A DNA stretch of 38,981 nucleotides from an uncultured Opitutia bacterium (GTDB taxonomy: Bacteria > Verrucomicrobiota > Verrucomicrobiia > Opitutales > Opitutaceae). Shown piece after piece: positions 1 through 9,013 of this stretch. The stretch spans positions 1 through 38,981 of the forward strand of contig CAIXKG010000200.1 of NCBI GenBank assembly GCA_903919985.1. The letters are read 5' to 3'. How positions within the stretch are numbered: the first letter of the stretch is position 1; each line of letters starts with the position of its first letter. The position numbers were made by a program, and so were the translations under genes. Below the pieces are notes generated by a model that had not been told where the DNA came from, made no database searches, and was given only the letters and a program-made list of their open reading frames with translations.

Positions 1-1469
1 GCCTCCGGCGAATTTTTCCACGCGTAGCGCACGGCCACGGGCTCCTTCACGTCCGGCGCCGAAACGAGCAAGGCGTCGCGGTCGATCTTGGCGCTCGCCG
101 GCCGGAAAACTTTGTTCGGCCCGGCGACTTCGAGCGACTGTACAGGCTTGTCGTGTGCAATCAGACCCGAACTGGCGTGGGCAAATTTGATGCGCAGCGC
201 CGAGCCTTCCCGGGTCGCGCCGGTGAAGGTGGGTCCGGTGTCGTCGCTGATCGCGCCGTAGAGCCGATTTTTGGCGAGCAGTGCGAGGCGACGGCCCACG
301 TCCTGTTTGTTGGTCGGATGCACGTTGTCGGGATTCCCGAGGTCGATCGCGAGCGCCTGACCGGTCTGCGGCAGCGCCAGGGTCTGGGTCTGAGCCTCGC
401 GGAGAAAGGCGTACGTGGCGTTGGTTTTGTCCTCGGGTGCCTTGTAGTTCGCGAGACTGACCCAGTAAAAAGGGAAGTCGCCCTGACCGAAATGGCTGCG
501 CCAGCCCGTGATCATGGCGGAAAAGAGCGCGTGATATTCGGACGCATGATCGGCGTTGCTTTCGCCCTGGTACCAAAGCGCTCCGCGCAACGCGTACGGT
601 AGCAGCGGATTTATCATGCCGTTAAAAAGACCGGTCGGAGTCCACGAATCGCCCGGGCCACGGGGCGCGCGAGGTTTGGGGTTGTCCTTGAGAAACGTTT
701 TATACGCGACGTCACTTTTCGCTTTTGCGACGGATTCCCGCTGATTCCAAGCGACCGAAGCGAAGTCAAAAGCGGATTTCCTCGCGGGAAACTCCGCCAG
801 GTTTTGAGCCCAGCGCTCATGCATAAAAGCGAAGTCCGGACGGCGGGCGGTCGCCGGGCTCAGCCATGATTCGACAGGCGACCCGCTCCACGAACTATGC
901 ACGACACCGACGGGCACGTTGAGCTTTTTAAAAATATCCCGGGCAAAAAAATAACCCACCGCGGTAAAGTTTCCAACGGTCTCCGGTGCGGCCTGCAGCC
1001 AACCGCTGGTGGCAACCGTGTCGGCGGGAGTCTCCGCGACCTGCCGCGCGATTTGCACGTGACGGATGAGCGGAAAGCGGGCGCTGGCGATTTCGGCCGC
1101 CGCGTTGTCGGCCTGTTTCACCGTGAACTCCATGTTCGACTGGCCCGAGCACAACCAGACTTCGCCGACGACCACGTCATGGACGGTTACCGTGTTGTTT
1201 CCCGCGACGACGAGATCGGTGCCTTCGTTGCTGGCCGCCGAGGCCTCAAGAAAAACCATCCACCGGCCATCGCTGCTCGTGGTCGTGCCGAGCGTTTGAC
1301 CGTGAAACGAAACGACGATGTGTTCTCCCGGCGCGGCTCGTCCCCAGACCGGAATGGGTTTCTCCCGCTGCAACACCGCGTGATTCGTGAAGAGCGGCGC
1401 GAGGGTCACCTCGGCGCGCAACGCACCCCCGAGCAATCCCAAGCATAAAAAACGTAGCGCTGGCTTCAT
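1..1469 (-). CDS. Sialate O-acetylesterase (SASA/DUF303 family), 3' partial
   Basis: Secreted esterase expected to remove O-acetyl groups from sialic acids or from acetylated plant polysaccharides; it acts outside the cytoplasm. The reading frame starts at the ATG at 1469 and stays open for 489 codons to the window edge, so the C-terminus is missing. Residues 1-19 form a signal peptide ending in ALRA. The SGNH-like nucleophile block CSGQSNM is at residues 107-113 (Ser111), and the conserved WYQGESNA block follows in the second half; both are hallmarks of this family. The catalytic Asp-x-x-His block is probably the DNVHP segment. The gene is divergent from the CE15 esterase across about 100 bp, so the two may form a small polysaccharide-degradation locus. 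The true substrate (sialic acid or acetyl-xylan type) cannot be told from sequence. Confidence 0.9.
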   Translation of the reverse strand, partial: MKPALRFLCLGLLGGALRAEVTLAPLFTNHAVLQREKPIPVWGRAAPGEHIVVSFHGQTLGTTTSSDGRWMVFLEASAASNEGTDLVVAGNNTVTVHDVVVGEVWLCSGQSNMEFTVKQADNAAAEIASARFPLIRHVQIARQVAETPADTVATSGWLQAAPETVGNFTAVGYFFARDIFKKLNVPVGVVHSSWSGSPVESWLSPATARRPDFAFMHERWAQNLAEFPARKSAFDFASVAWNQRESVAKAKSDVAYKTFLKDNPKPRAPRGPGDSWTPTGLFNGMINPLLPYALRGALWYQGESNADHASEYHALFSAMITGWRSHFGQGDFPFYWVSLANYKAPEDKTNATYAFLREAQTQTLALPQTGQALAIDLGNPDNVHPTNKQDVGRRLALLAKNRLYGAISDDTGPTFTGATREGSALRIKFAHASSGLIAHDKPVQSLEVAGPNKVFRPASAKIDRDALLVSAPDVKEPVAVRYAWKNSPE

Positions 1470-1571
1470 CAAAATTAAGTTAGCCGCGGGGCGCATATTT
1501 CCGAGCGCCAAAAACGGTTGCGCACCCCGTGCCGGCTTGCGCCGTCGGAGCGCCCGACGAAACTTTCCGTC

Positions 1572-2873
1572 ATGAACTCCCGCCTTTGTTTCGTCACGGT
1601 GTCTGTGCTGGGGCTCGTGAGCGCCACGCTGTTCGCGGCTCCCGCTCCGGCAATTACCGACGAGGCAAAAGTCCCGCCTTACCATCTGCCCGATCCGCTG
1701 CGCGCGGTCGATGGTACGGTGATTCGTGATGCGACCACTTGGCGGACCCGGCGCCGTCCGGAGTTGATCGAATTGTTTTCCCGCGAAGTGTACGGCCGTA
1801 CGCCCTTCGGCCGGCCCGCGGCCATGCGCTTCGAAGTTACCTCCATCGATCGCCGCGCTTTAGGCGGCAAAGCCACGCGCAAGGAAATCACGCTTTGGTT
1901 CACGGGAAAAACGGACGGCCCGCGCCTGCACTTGCTGATCTATCAACCAAACGGCACGGGCGCTCCGCCGCCGGTTTTCCTCGGACTGAATTTTTTCGGC
2001 AACCACACCGTGAACGCTGATCCCGGCATTGCACTCGCCGAGCCGCTCACGTTCTACGATGTCGATCACTACCGGCCGGCCCCCTCGACGACGTCCGCTG
2101 CTTCGGACCAGCGCGGCGTGCACGCCTCGAAATGGCTCGTCGAAACCGTCATCGCGCGCGGCTACGCCACCGCGACCGCCTGGTGCAACGACCTTTGTCC
2201 GGATCGAATCGATGGGTTGAAGGAAAACGTCGGTGCGCTTTCCGCCACGGGCGACACCGAGGCCCGCGCCGGCGACGCCTGGGGCGCGTTGGGAATTTGG
2301 GCGTGGGGCTTGAGCCGGGCGCTGGACTACATCGAGAGCGATCCGGAACTCGACGCGAAGCGCGTGGCAGTGCACGGGTTTTCCCGGCTCGGCAAAGCGG
2401 CCGACTGGGCCGCGGCGCAGGACGAACGTTTCGCGATGCTCATCTCCAACGAAAGCGGCTGCGGCGGCGCGGCGCTCAGCCAACGAATCTACGGCGAGAC
2501 GGTGGCGATCATCAACGGCAAGTTTCCGCACTGGTTCGCCCGAAATTTTCGCCGTTACGACGATAACGAAGCGGCGCTGCCGGTGGACCAGCATGAACTG
2601 CTCGCGTTGATTGCGCCGCGGCCGCTGTACGTTGCGAGCGCCGACGGCGACCAGTGGAGTGATCCGAAAGGCGAATTTCTCGGCGCCAAGGGCGCGGAAC
2701 CGGTTTACGCCCTATTCAACAAAAGAGGTTTGGGTGCTGCGGTGCCGCCGCCGCTCGACACACCCATCGGCGAAATGATCGGTTACCACGATCGCACCGG
2801 TAAACACGACATGACCGACTACGACTGGGCGCAGTATTTGCGATTCGCTGATCGGCATTTTAATCGGAATTAG
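1572..2873 (+). CDS. Glucuronoyl esterase (carbohydrate esterase family 15), secreted
   Basis: Predicted 4-O-methyl-glucuronoyl methylesterase, which cleaves ester links between glucuronoxylan and lignin. I take the ATG at 1572 (433 residues) over the upstream ATG at 1518 because it puts a clean signal peptide (MNSRLCFVTV..., about 23 residues) at the N-terminus. The alpha/beta-hydrolase nucleophile motif GFSRLGK has Ser271; the NESGCGG block (Glu294) and the late GKHD block (His412) complete the likely Ser-Glu-His triad. The spacing between these residues fits my memory of the Opitutus terrae CE15 enzyme. The segment LPVDQHELLALIAPRP is typical of bacterial CE15 and of proteins often annotated as acetylxylan esterase. 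Length is usual for one-domain CE15. No carbohydrate-binding module is seen. Confidence 0.9.
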   Translation: MNSRLCFVTVSVLGLVSATLFAAPAPAITDEAKVPPYHLPDPLRAVDGTVIRDATTWRTRRRPELIELFSREVYGRTPFGRPAAMRFEVTSIDRRALGGKATRKEITLWFTGKTDGPRLHLLIYQPNGTGAPPPVFLGLNFFGNHTVNADPGIALAEPLTFYDVDHYRPAPSTTSAASDQRGVHASKWLVETVIARGYATATAWCNDLCPDRIDGLKENVGALSATGDTEARAGDAWGALGIWAWGLSRALDYIESDPELDAKRVAVHGFSRLGKAADWAAAQDERFAMLISNESGCGGAALSQRIYGETVAIINGKFPHWFARNFRRYDDNEAALPVDQHELLALIAPRPLYVASADGDQWSDPKGEFLGAKGAEPVYALFNKRGLGAAVPPPLDTPIGEMIGYHDRTGKHDMTDYDWAQYLRFADRHFNRN

Positions 2874-2905
2874 CGCGGGCGGACGCTCCGCACGACTCAC
2901 GCCCG

Positions 2906-4393
2906 TCATGGTTGGTTTCCCTCCGTGGACTGGAGGGGACGATTTAAAAAGTCGCGCAATTCGCCCGCGAGCTTCGGGCCGAAGCCGGCGATCTCGCGGA
3001 TCTGTTCCACGTCCGCCGCCCGCAGGCGGTCGATGCTGCCGAAGTGGGCCAGCAATGCCGCGCGTCGCACTGGGCCCAGACCGGGAAAATCGTCGAGCAC
3101 ACTTTCGCGGATTTTACGCGTGCGCAAATCGGCGTTGTACGTGTTGGCGAAACGGTGGGCTTCGTCGCGCAGCCGCTGGAGCAAATTAAGTGCGGGCGAA
3201 TTGAGCGGTAGATTAAGCGGCGGACGCTCGTCGGAAAAAATGATGGTCTCATGTTTTTTCGCGAGGCCGATCAAGGCCGGCGGCGTGAGGTCGAGGGCGA
3301 TGAACGCCTTCAACGCGGCCCCAATCTGGCCGCGGCCGCCATCGATCACGACGAGATCTGGCATCGGCTTACCTTCGTCGCGCAGGCGCCGGTAGCGCCG
3401 GCCGACGACTTCTTCCATCGCGCGAAAATCGTCGTTGCCGACGAAGCTTTTGATTTGGAAGCGACGGTAGTTGTCCTTGTCTGGGCGGCCGTCGGCGAAC
3501 CGCACCATCGAGGCGACCACGAACGTCCCGGAAATGTGTGAAATGTCGAAGCACTCGAGAATCCGCGGCGGCGGATCGAGTGCGAGCGCTGCGCCCAAGG
3601 CGCGCAGCGCTTCGACGCTCGCGTCGGGGAGCGTGGGATCGATGCGCTCAAACGTGCGCGTCTTCGCGAGCGTTTTTTCGAGCGCGAAAACGACGTCGCG
3701 CAATTCCGCGGCTTTTTCAAAGTTTTGTTTCTCGGCCGCGGCGCGCATTTCGGTCCGGAGCGTTTCCAGCCATTCACGGGATTTTCCCTCCAGAAACGTG
3801 CAGCCTTCGTCGACCCGGCGCCGGTAATCGTCGGTCGTGGTGAGATTTTTAAAACTGTAAATTTCCTCGCGCACGTCGTCGTAGAGCTGCCACGTGCCAT
3901 CGGGCAATTTCTTCGGCGTCGCATCACCGAGCAAGATACCGAATTGCCGACGCATCTGCGCCAGGGTCTTGCGCAGGAGGCCGCTGTGCGCGAACGGACC
4001 GAAATGCCGCGAGCGCTCATCTTTTTTGAAACGTGTCAGACGAAAACGCGGCAACTCCTCGCCGGGATCGACCCGCACGAGCAAGAAGCGTTTGTCGTCG
4101 GTGAAGTCGGTGTTGTATTTCGGCTTCCACTGCTTGATCAGCTTGCCCTCGAGCAGCAGGGCCTCGGGCTCGGACTTCACTTCGTGGACATCGAAGTCAG
4201 CGATCATCTCGATTAACGCCCGGATTTTCGGGTGCCACGTCATCGCCCGTGACGGCGTGAAATAAGACGAGACGCGTTTCTTCAGGCTCTTGGCTTTGCC
4301 CACGTAGATGATCCGTCCAAGCCGGTCTTTCATCAGATAGATCCCGGGCTTATCGGGGAGACGTCGGACTTTTTCTTTTAAATCGGAGCTCAC
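2906..4393 (-). CDS. uvrC: UvrABC excinuclease subunit C, short form
   Basis: Nuclease subunit of nucleotide excision repair; makes the 3' and 5' incisions around a UvrB-bound lesion. I choose the GTG at 4393 (495 residues): the longer frame to 4573 would run into the upstream glycosyltransferase gene, and the GIY-YIG domain begins right after this GTG. Domains: GIY-YIG nuclease 14-95 (GIY 17-19, YVG 30-32), UVR helix pair about 208-242, RNase H-like endonuclease about 275-430 with Asp283, Asp351 and His413 in place, and C-terminal HhH2 about 434-485. It is shorter than E. coli UvrC (610). The zone about 140-200, which normally carries the four Fe-S cysteines, has none of them; the protein has only Cys198 and Cys281. 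The gene lies 14 nt behind the glycosyltransferase, so the two are probably co-transcribed. Confidence 0.95.
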   Translation of the reverse strand: MSSDLKEKVRRLPDKPGIYLMKDRLGRIIYVGKAKSLKKRVSSYFTPSRAMTWHPKIRALIEMIADFDVHEVKSEPEALLLEGKLIKQWKPKYNTDFTDDKRFLLVRVDPGEELPRFRLTRFKKDERSRHFGPFAHSGLLRKTLAQMRRQFGILLGDATPKKLPDGTWQLYDDVREEIYSFKNLTTTDDYRRRVDEGCTFLEGKSREWLETLRTEMRAAAEKQNFEKAAELRDVVFALEKTLAKTRTFERIDPTLPDASVEALRALGAALALDPPPRILECFDISHISGTFVVASMVRFADGRPDKDNYRRFQIKSFVGNDDFRAMEEVVGRRYRRLRDEGKPMPDLVVIDGGRGQIGAALKAFIALDLTPPALIGLAKKHETIIFSDERPPLNLPLNSPALNLLQRLRDEAHRFANTYNADLRTRKIRESVLDDFPGLGPVRRAALLAHFGSIDRLRAADVEQIREIAGFGPKLAGELRDFLNRPLQSTEGNQP

Positions 4394-4407
4394 GTGGAAT
4401 GAAAATA

Positions 4408-6417
4408 TTAGCGCACCGTGGGCGGAAGCGCCACTGGAGTCGCGGCCATTTCTGCCGGGGCTTCCAGCAAGGCGGTTCGTAGGTCGTCGTCCGAGAGGCG
4501 CCAGACCAACAGGGTGTGGGCGATTTGTGCGACTGGCTGATGGTGACGCAGCCAGGCAAAAAGTCGTGCGCAACGGAGATCATTGAGCGCACGAAATTCC
4601 GCGGACCAATACGAATCGCCCTTTTCGGCCATCAACCGTCGCGCTTCCGCTGGCGTCGCGGTGTAGTAGCGGGCGAACGCCGCCGATGCCGCCTGATAGC
4701 GGGTTTCGTAGACTTGATTCCACGGTCCGAAGGCGGGCGCATAAACCTGGAGCAAGGTGGTGCTGACCACGAAAAGCCCGGGTTGAAGCGGAGAAAGTCC
4801 GCGAGTTTCCGCTCCGTAGTAGGTGGTGAGGGACACGGCCGAAATCCCGTAGTCGGCCGGCGTGCCCATACCGAAATACCCGAAATGGATGGGTTCCTTC
4901 TCGCGTTGATGATCGCGGAGCCAGTCGCGTAGCGCCGGCAAGTCCATGCCCCAGTCGAGCGAGCTGTCGACGAGATGGCGCCAGGCTTGATCGGGTCCAC
5001 CGGAGATCCGGTTGAAAAATGCAAGGTAGTGCGGACGGATCATCCATGATTCGAGCGCAAACGCCGCGACCAACGCCGCGATGCCTCCGCGCCGCCACGC
5101 GGGCGCCCCGGCTAATGCCGGCCACGCTGCTCCCGCCAAGATGTACAAAGGCGGTAGCAAGGGCAGAAGATGCCGGTGCCCGATGTTGAGCCGCGCGAAT
5201 ACGAGCGTGCCGCCGAACACAAAAATAACCGTGAGCAGCGGGGCAAACGGATACCAGGCGGCTGCTGTAGCGCAGCGCCGCACAAGCGCGATCGATGCGA
5301 CAAGGAATAGCGGGAAAAAAGCCAGCGGCATTTTGACCAGAAACGCGTAGGGAAAAAATCCAGGCCAATGACCGAAACCGTAGTCTCCGTTGAAAAACGC
5401 GTAGCGATACGCGCTGGCGCGCCATACAAACTCATAGCCGAAAAGATACGCTTTCGGGAGCAGCCGGGCCGCGTCCAAGGCGTGCAGCAGGCGGATCGGC
5501 CAGCCGAGCTCGCCGTCGAATTGCACGGCAAATGGATTCGTGGTTGGGATCGAACCGGGCGTCGGCAGAAAACGGAAATTGTAGGCGGCCCAAATTGCGC
5601 CCCACGTGAACATGAGGTGAAGGAGGAGCAGCGCGGCGATTCCTGTCCCGATGGACGCACGTGACCGCCATGCACGTTGGCGGCCGACCTTGAGGGGCCA
5701 GGTGCCACGTTGCGCGCAGCGTACGAAGCCTAGCACAAGCGCGATGGGCAGAATCAACGGCGCCGACATTTTTGTCAGAAAAAGCAGTGCGAACAACGAT
5801 ACGCTAAGGAAGAACCGCGTCACGGTGATGCGTTGCAGCAGTTGCCACCATGCGTAGGTCGCGCCGAGGAGAACGCCCGCGAAAGCGAGGTCGGAGGTCA
5901 CGAGGCTGCCGTGCGCAAGAAGCGCGGGACAAAAAACCGCGAGGCCCAGCGCCACGAAACCGCCGCCGGTGCCATGCAGCGAACGGGCCCAGAAAAAAAT
6001 CAATGCGGCCGTCGCGGCGCCCAGCAACGCGATCATCGCGCGCGTCGACGCCAGAATTTGATCGGGGTCGTTGGTGGGGCGGTTTAGGAGCGACGCGCCG
6101 AGTCCCCAGACATCCGGTTGCTGCCACGCGGGGTCGGTCGCCGGCGGCAAGACCGGGCGAGAGACCAGCAAAGGCAGAGTGGCCCAGCGTTGCGGAAAAT
6201 TTCCATTCTCGGGCTGCAAACGAAAATCGCCTTTAAGCCAGTAAGCGTAGCCGGCGGCTAAATGAGCCGGCTCGTCGAATGCGACTGATTTCGAGCGGGC
6301 CGCGGACAACGCCATGGCGACATAGCTGCCGAGCAGGACGATAACAAGCAGGCCAACCCCGATCGACCTTCGGCCGGGGCGGCCGGCCGGGGGGTGATCT
6401 CGCGCGGGGGTTGGCAT
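4408..6417 (-). CDS. Polytopic membrane glycosyltransferase, PMT/ArnT-like (GT-C fold)
   Basis: A 669-residue integral membrane protein with a first membrane helix at about 20-40 followed by an acidic loop motif FDEPAH (Asp48, Glu49), the usual catalytic position in GT-C enzymes that use a polyprenyl-phosphate sugar donor. About ten further hydrophobic segments follow, ending with a soluble C-terminal part of about 200 residues. The motif HRHLLPLLPP resembles that of the glycosyltransferase family 39/83 group. It probably moves a sugar to a lipid or protein on the outer side of the inner membrane; the acceptor is unknown. The gene is divergent from cinA (72 bp between starts) and is followed closely by uvrC. 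The N-terminal codons lie in a very GC-rich GGCCGG tract. Confidence 0.75.
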   Translation of the reverse strand: MPTPARDHPPAGRPGRRSIGVGLLVIVLLGSYVAMALSAARSKSVAFDEPAHLAAGYAYWLKGDFRLQPENGNFPQRWATLPLLVSRPVLPPATDPAWQQPDVWGLGASLLNRPTNDPDQILASTRAMIALLGAATAALIFFWARSLHGTGGGFVALGLAVFCPALLAHGSLVTSDLAFAGVLLGATYAWWQLLQRITVTRFFLSVSLFALLFLTKMSAPLILPIALVLGFVRCAQRGTWPLKVGRQRAWRSRASIGTGIAALLLLHLMFTWGAIWAAYNFRFLPTPGSIPTTNPFAVQFDGELGWPIRLLHALDAARLLPKAYLFGYEFVWRASAYRYAFFNGDYGFGHWPGFFPYAFLVKMPLAFFPLFLVASIALVRRCATAAAWYPFAPLLTVIFVFGGTLVFARLNIGHRHLLPLLPPLYILAGAAWPALAGAPAWRRGGIAALVAAFALESWMIRPHYLAFFNRISGGPDQAWRHLVDSSLDWGMDLPALRDWLRDHQREKEPIHFGYFGMGTPADYGISAVSLTTYYGAETRGLSPLQPGLFVVSTTLLQVYAPAFGPWNQVYETRYQAASAAFARYYTATPAEARRLMAEKGDSYWSAEFRALNDLRCARLFAWLRHHQPVAQIAHTLLVWRLSDDDLRTALLEAPAEMAATPVALPPTVR

Positions 6418-6489
6418 TTTTAAGTTAATGGTCTATATCGTGCGTTGATTGCGCCCGTCCTCCATTTCAATCTTCCTCTCGTTTATCGC

Positions 6490-7782
6490 ATGCGCGTAGT
6501 CCGCTTCGAACTTCTAACTCTCGGTGACGAATTACTGCTGGGGCTCACCGCCAACGGTCACCTTACGTTCATCGGTGCTCAACTTGGCCGTCGTGGCGTC
6601 ATGCTGGCCCGCAACGTTACGATCACCGACGAAGCCGACGCCATCGCTGCGCAATTTAGCGAAAGCTGGGCGCGTTCGGACGTCGTGATCACGACTGGCG
6701 GACTCGGTCCGACCTGCGACGATCGCACCCGCGAGGCCGTCGCGGCGGTGCTCGGACAGAAACTAGTGAGAAATGAAAGCACCGTGCAGCACATGTTGGA
6801 GCGTTTCGCGCGGCTGGGGCGCAAGATGACGGATAATAATTTGAAGCAGGCTGATTGTTTTGAGCGGGGCGAAGTCTTGCCCAATGCGAATGGCACGGCG
6901 CCGGGACTTTGGGTTGAGCAGGACGGAAAAATTTTGGTCATGTTGCCCGGTCCGCCGAACGAACTACAGCCGATGTTCACGGATCAGGTCATCCCGCGTC
7001 TGGCCCAGCGTGGTCTGCTGACCGCGCGCGAAGCCTACGTGCAAGTGCGTACGTCGGGCGTGGGCGAGAGTGCGCTCGAGACGCGGCTGCAGCCGGTGTT
7101 CGATCGCTTTGGCGACGCGCTCAGCATCGCGTTTTGCGCGCACGCGGGGCACGTCGACTGCCGCGTGAGTTCACCGAGCGGCCGGTTAAGCGATGAAGCA
7201 TTGCAGGGCATCGCGGCGGAATGCGCCGGAATGCTCGGGGAAGACTTCGTGTGCTACGGCCACGATTCGCTTTCAAAAGTCTGTGCGGACTTGCTGCGCG
7301 GGCAGGAAAAAACGCTCGCATTGGCGGAGACGGCGACGGGCGGATTGCTGGCGAATGCGTTTACGGATATTAGCGGTGCGTCGAAATTTTTTGCCGGCGG
7401 CTGTGTCTGTTATTCCAACGAGTCCAAGATGCAGTTGCTCGATGTGCCTGAGTGTTTGCTCGCGCAGCATGGCGCGGTGAGCGCGGAAAACGCCGTGGCG
7501 ATGGCGACGGGTGCCGCGGAAAAGTTGGGGGCGGATTATGCCATGGCGATCACCGGCTTCGCGGGCCCCTGCGGGGGAACGAAGGAAAATCCCGTCGGCA
7601 CCATCTACATCGCGCTCCATGCACCGCATGGGATGTGGTCGAAAAAACTTAATTACCCGGGCCCGCGCCAGACGGTGAAACAACGGGCGGTCAACGCGGC
7701 GCTCGATTGGTTGCGGCGTGAATTGGTGCGAGCGGCGAATGGCACGAGTCTTCCCGCAGGACGGCACGGGGTGATGCAGTGA
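6490..7782 (+). CDS. cinA: CinA family protein (MoCF-like domain plus NMN amidohydrolase-like domain)
   Basis: Two-domain CinA: N-terminal COG1058/molybdopterin-binding-like domain (about 5-170; ADP-ribose/NMN pyrophosphatase activity in characterised members) and C-terminal PncC-like nicotinamide-nucleotide amidase domain (about 262-412). The start is the ATG at 6490, which puts FELLTLGDELLLG at the usual N-terminal place; the earlier ATG at 6445 adds an unrelated extension. Markers are the TTGGLGPT block (68-75), LPGPPNEL (152-159), YSNESK (308-313) and TGFAGPCGGT (355-364). The motif normally read as AESCTGG is AETATGG here (279-285), so Thr281 replaces the conserved Ser. Role: recycling of nicotinamide mononucleotide. 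430 residues is normal for the family. Confidence 0.88.
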   Translation: MRVVRFELLTLGDELLLGLTANGHLTFIGAQLGRRGVMLARNVTITDEADAIAAQFSESWARSDVVITTGGLGPTCDDRTREAVAAVLGQKLVRNESTVQHMLERFARLGRKMTDNNLKQADCFERGEVLPNANGTAPGLWVEQDGKILVMLPGPPNELQPMFTDQVIPRLAQRGLLTAREAYVQVRTSGVGESALETRLQPVFDRFGDALSIAFCAHAGHVDCRVSSPSGRLSDEALQGIAAECAGMLGEDFVCYGHDSLSKVCADLLRGQEKTLALAETATGGLLANAFTDISGASKFFAGGCVCYSNESKMQLLDVPECLLAQHGAVSAENAVAMATGAAEKLGADYAMAITGFAGPCGGTKENPVGTIYIALHAPHGMWSKKLNYPGPRQTVKQRAVNAALDWLRRELVRAANGTSLPAGRHGVMQ

Positions 7783-7830
7783 GAGTTTTTTTGTAGTCAG
7801 GGTGAGCGCCCCCGCCCTCTAATTAGAAAC

Positions 7831-8742
7831 TCAGCCCAGCAAGTTTTTCAGCGCGGCCAGATATTTTTCCTGAGTCCGGGCAATGACTTCGCCCGGCAAA
7901 CGCGGCGCGGGCGGTTGCTGATCCCAACGCAGCGCCAGCAAATGATCGCGCACGAATTGTTTGTCGTAGCTCGGCGGTGAGCGGCCAGGCGCATAACTGT
8001 CGGCCGGCCAATAACGCGACGAATCAGGGGTGAGCACTTCGTCGATGAGGATGAGATTTCCTGCGGCGTCGGTGCCGAATTCGAATTTGGTGTCCGCGAG
8101 AATCATGCCGGCGGCGCGCGCGCGATCATGGCCGAATTGGTAAAGCGCGAGACTGGTGGCCTTCACTTTTTCATAGAGTGCGGCACCGATGGTGGCGGCG
8201 CCTTGGGCGTCGTCGATGGGCGTGTCGTGTTCGCCTTTGGGCGCCTTGGTCGTCGGCGTGAAAATTGGCTGGGCGAGACGATCCGCCTGACGCAGTCCGG
8301 CAGGCAGCGCGGTACCGCAAACGCGGCCGGTTTTCTGATAGGAACTCCAGCCGCTGCCGATGAGGTAACCGCGGGCGACGCATTCGATCGGAAGCGGCTT
8401 TAGTTTCCGCACAATCATGCTGCGCAGTTGGAGATCGAGATCCGTAATACCGCGACGGGCGAATTCTCCCGGCTGATCGGGCAAAAGGTGATTGGCGATC
8501 AGCCCGCAGGTTTGTTCGAACCACCATAGGCTCATTTGCGTGAGAATGATGCCTTTGCCGGGAATCCCGTCGGGCAGGATCACGTCAAAGGCCGAGAGAC
8601 GGTCCGTGGCCGTGAGCAGCAGGGCGTCGCCGAGATCAAAAATCTCTCTGACTTTCCCCGACGCGATCAGCGGAAACGGCAGGCCAGTGACCGTGGTGCG
8701 TGCGGTGGTGGGGAGCGCGGCGGCAATGGCGGCGAACGTCAT
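7831..8742 (-). CDS. purC: Phosphoribosylaminoimidazole-succinocarboxamide synthase (SAICAR synthetase)
   Basis: Purine biosynthesis enzyme that joins CAIR and aspartate with ATP to give SAICAR, in the cytosol. The N-terminal glycine-rich ATP loop SGKVREIFD, followed by DRLSAFDVILPDGIPGKG and ECVARGYLIGSGW, identifies the family beyond doubt. At 303 residues it belongs to the longer class (yeast Ade1-like) and not to the 237-residue E. coli class. The start ATG at 8742 has no Shine-Dalgarno sequence. It is convergent with cinA (48 bp apart) and divergent from tRNA-Glu. Confidence 0.96.
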   Translation of the reverse strand: MTFAAIAAALPTTARTTVTGLPFPLIASGKVREIFDLGDALLLTATDRLSAFDVILPDGIPGKGIILTQMSLWWFEQTCGLIANHLLPDQPGEFARRGITDLDLQLRSMIVRKLKPLPIECVARGYLIGSGWSSYQKTGRVCGTALPAGLRQADRLAQPIFTPTTKAPKGEHDTPIDDAQGAATIGAALYEKVKATSLALYQFGHDRARAAGMILADTKFEFGTDAAGNLILIDEVLTPDSSRYWPADSYAPGRSPPSYDKQFVRDHLLALRWDQQPPAPRLPGEVIARTQEKYLAALKNLLG

Positions 8743-8815
8743 ACGGGAGAATTCAAGGGAGTGCCGTCATGAGTCAGCAGAAAATAGCGGTCAGGGCCGG
8801 GTGAAATAAAAGTCC

Positions 8816-8843
8816 TTGCGCGAGGCAGGTCGCGCCGTACCGT
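8816..8843 (+). promoter_or_regulatory. Possible sigma-70 promoter of tRNA-Glu
   Basis: TTGCGC at 8816-8821 and TACCGT at 8838-8843 are spaced by 16 nt and end 16 nt before the mature tRNA 5' end. Both hexamers are imperfect; assigned mainly by position. Confidence 0.35.
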
Positions 8844-8859
8844 CGGCCGTTCCAAGTTA

Positions 8860-8936
8860 GTCCCCATCGTCTAGCCTGGTTAGGACACTACCCTTTCACG
8901 GTAAGAACCGGGGTTCGAATCCCCGTGGGGACGCCA
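8860..8936 (+). tRNA. tRNA-Glu (anticodon TTC)
   Basis: A 77-nt cloverleaf with a 7-bp acceptor stem (GTCCCCA with TGGGGAC), D-arm, anticodon loop CTTTCAC giving anticodon TTC, T-arm with GGTTCGAATCC, and an encoded 3' CCA at 8934-8936. The lower pair of the anticodon stem is a C-A mismatch. It closely resembles bacterial glutamate tRNA. Confidence 0.96.
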
Positions 8937-8943
8937 ATTTTAA

Positions 8944-8975
8944 AAAGCCCGCCGCTCGAATGAGTTGCGGGCTTT
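8944..8975. terminator. Bidirectional hairpin terminator
   Basis: Perfect 9-bp stem AAAGCCCGC (8944-8952) with GCGGGCTTT (8967-8975) around a 14-nt loop, starting 8 nt after tRNA-Glu. Read on the minus strand the stem is followed by TTTTTAAAATT, so it can also end the minus-strand transcript of the AAA ATPase gene, whose stop is about 40 nt upstream. Confidence 0.8.
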
Positions 8976-9013
8976 GTGCTTTCAGGGCGGGCAGCAGTGG
9001 CGTTCCCGGCGGT

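Noticed and set aside
6365-6395. GGCCGG-rich tract at the start of the glycosyltransferase gene
   Set aside because: Simple GC-rich coding sequence (Pro/Gly/Arg codons); no ordered arms beyond self-complementary GGCC units.
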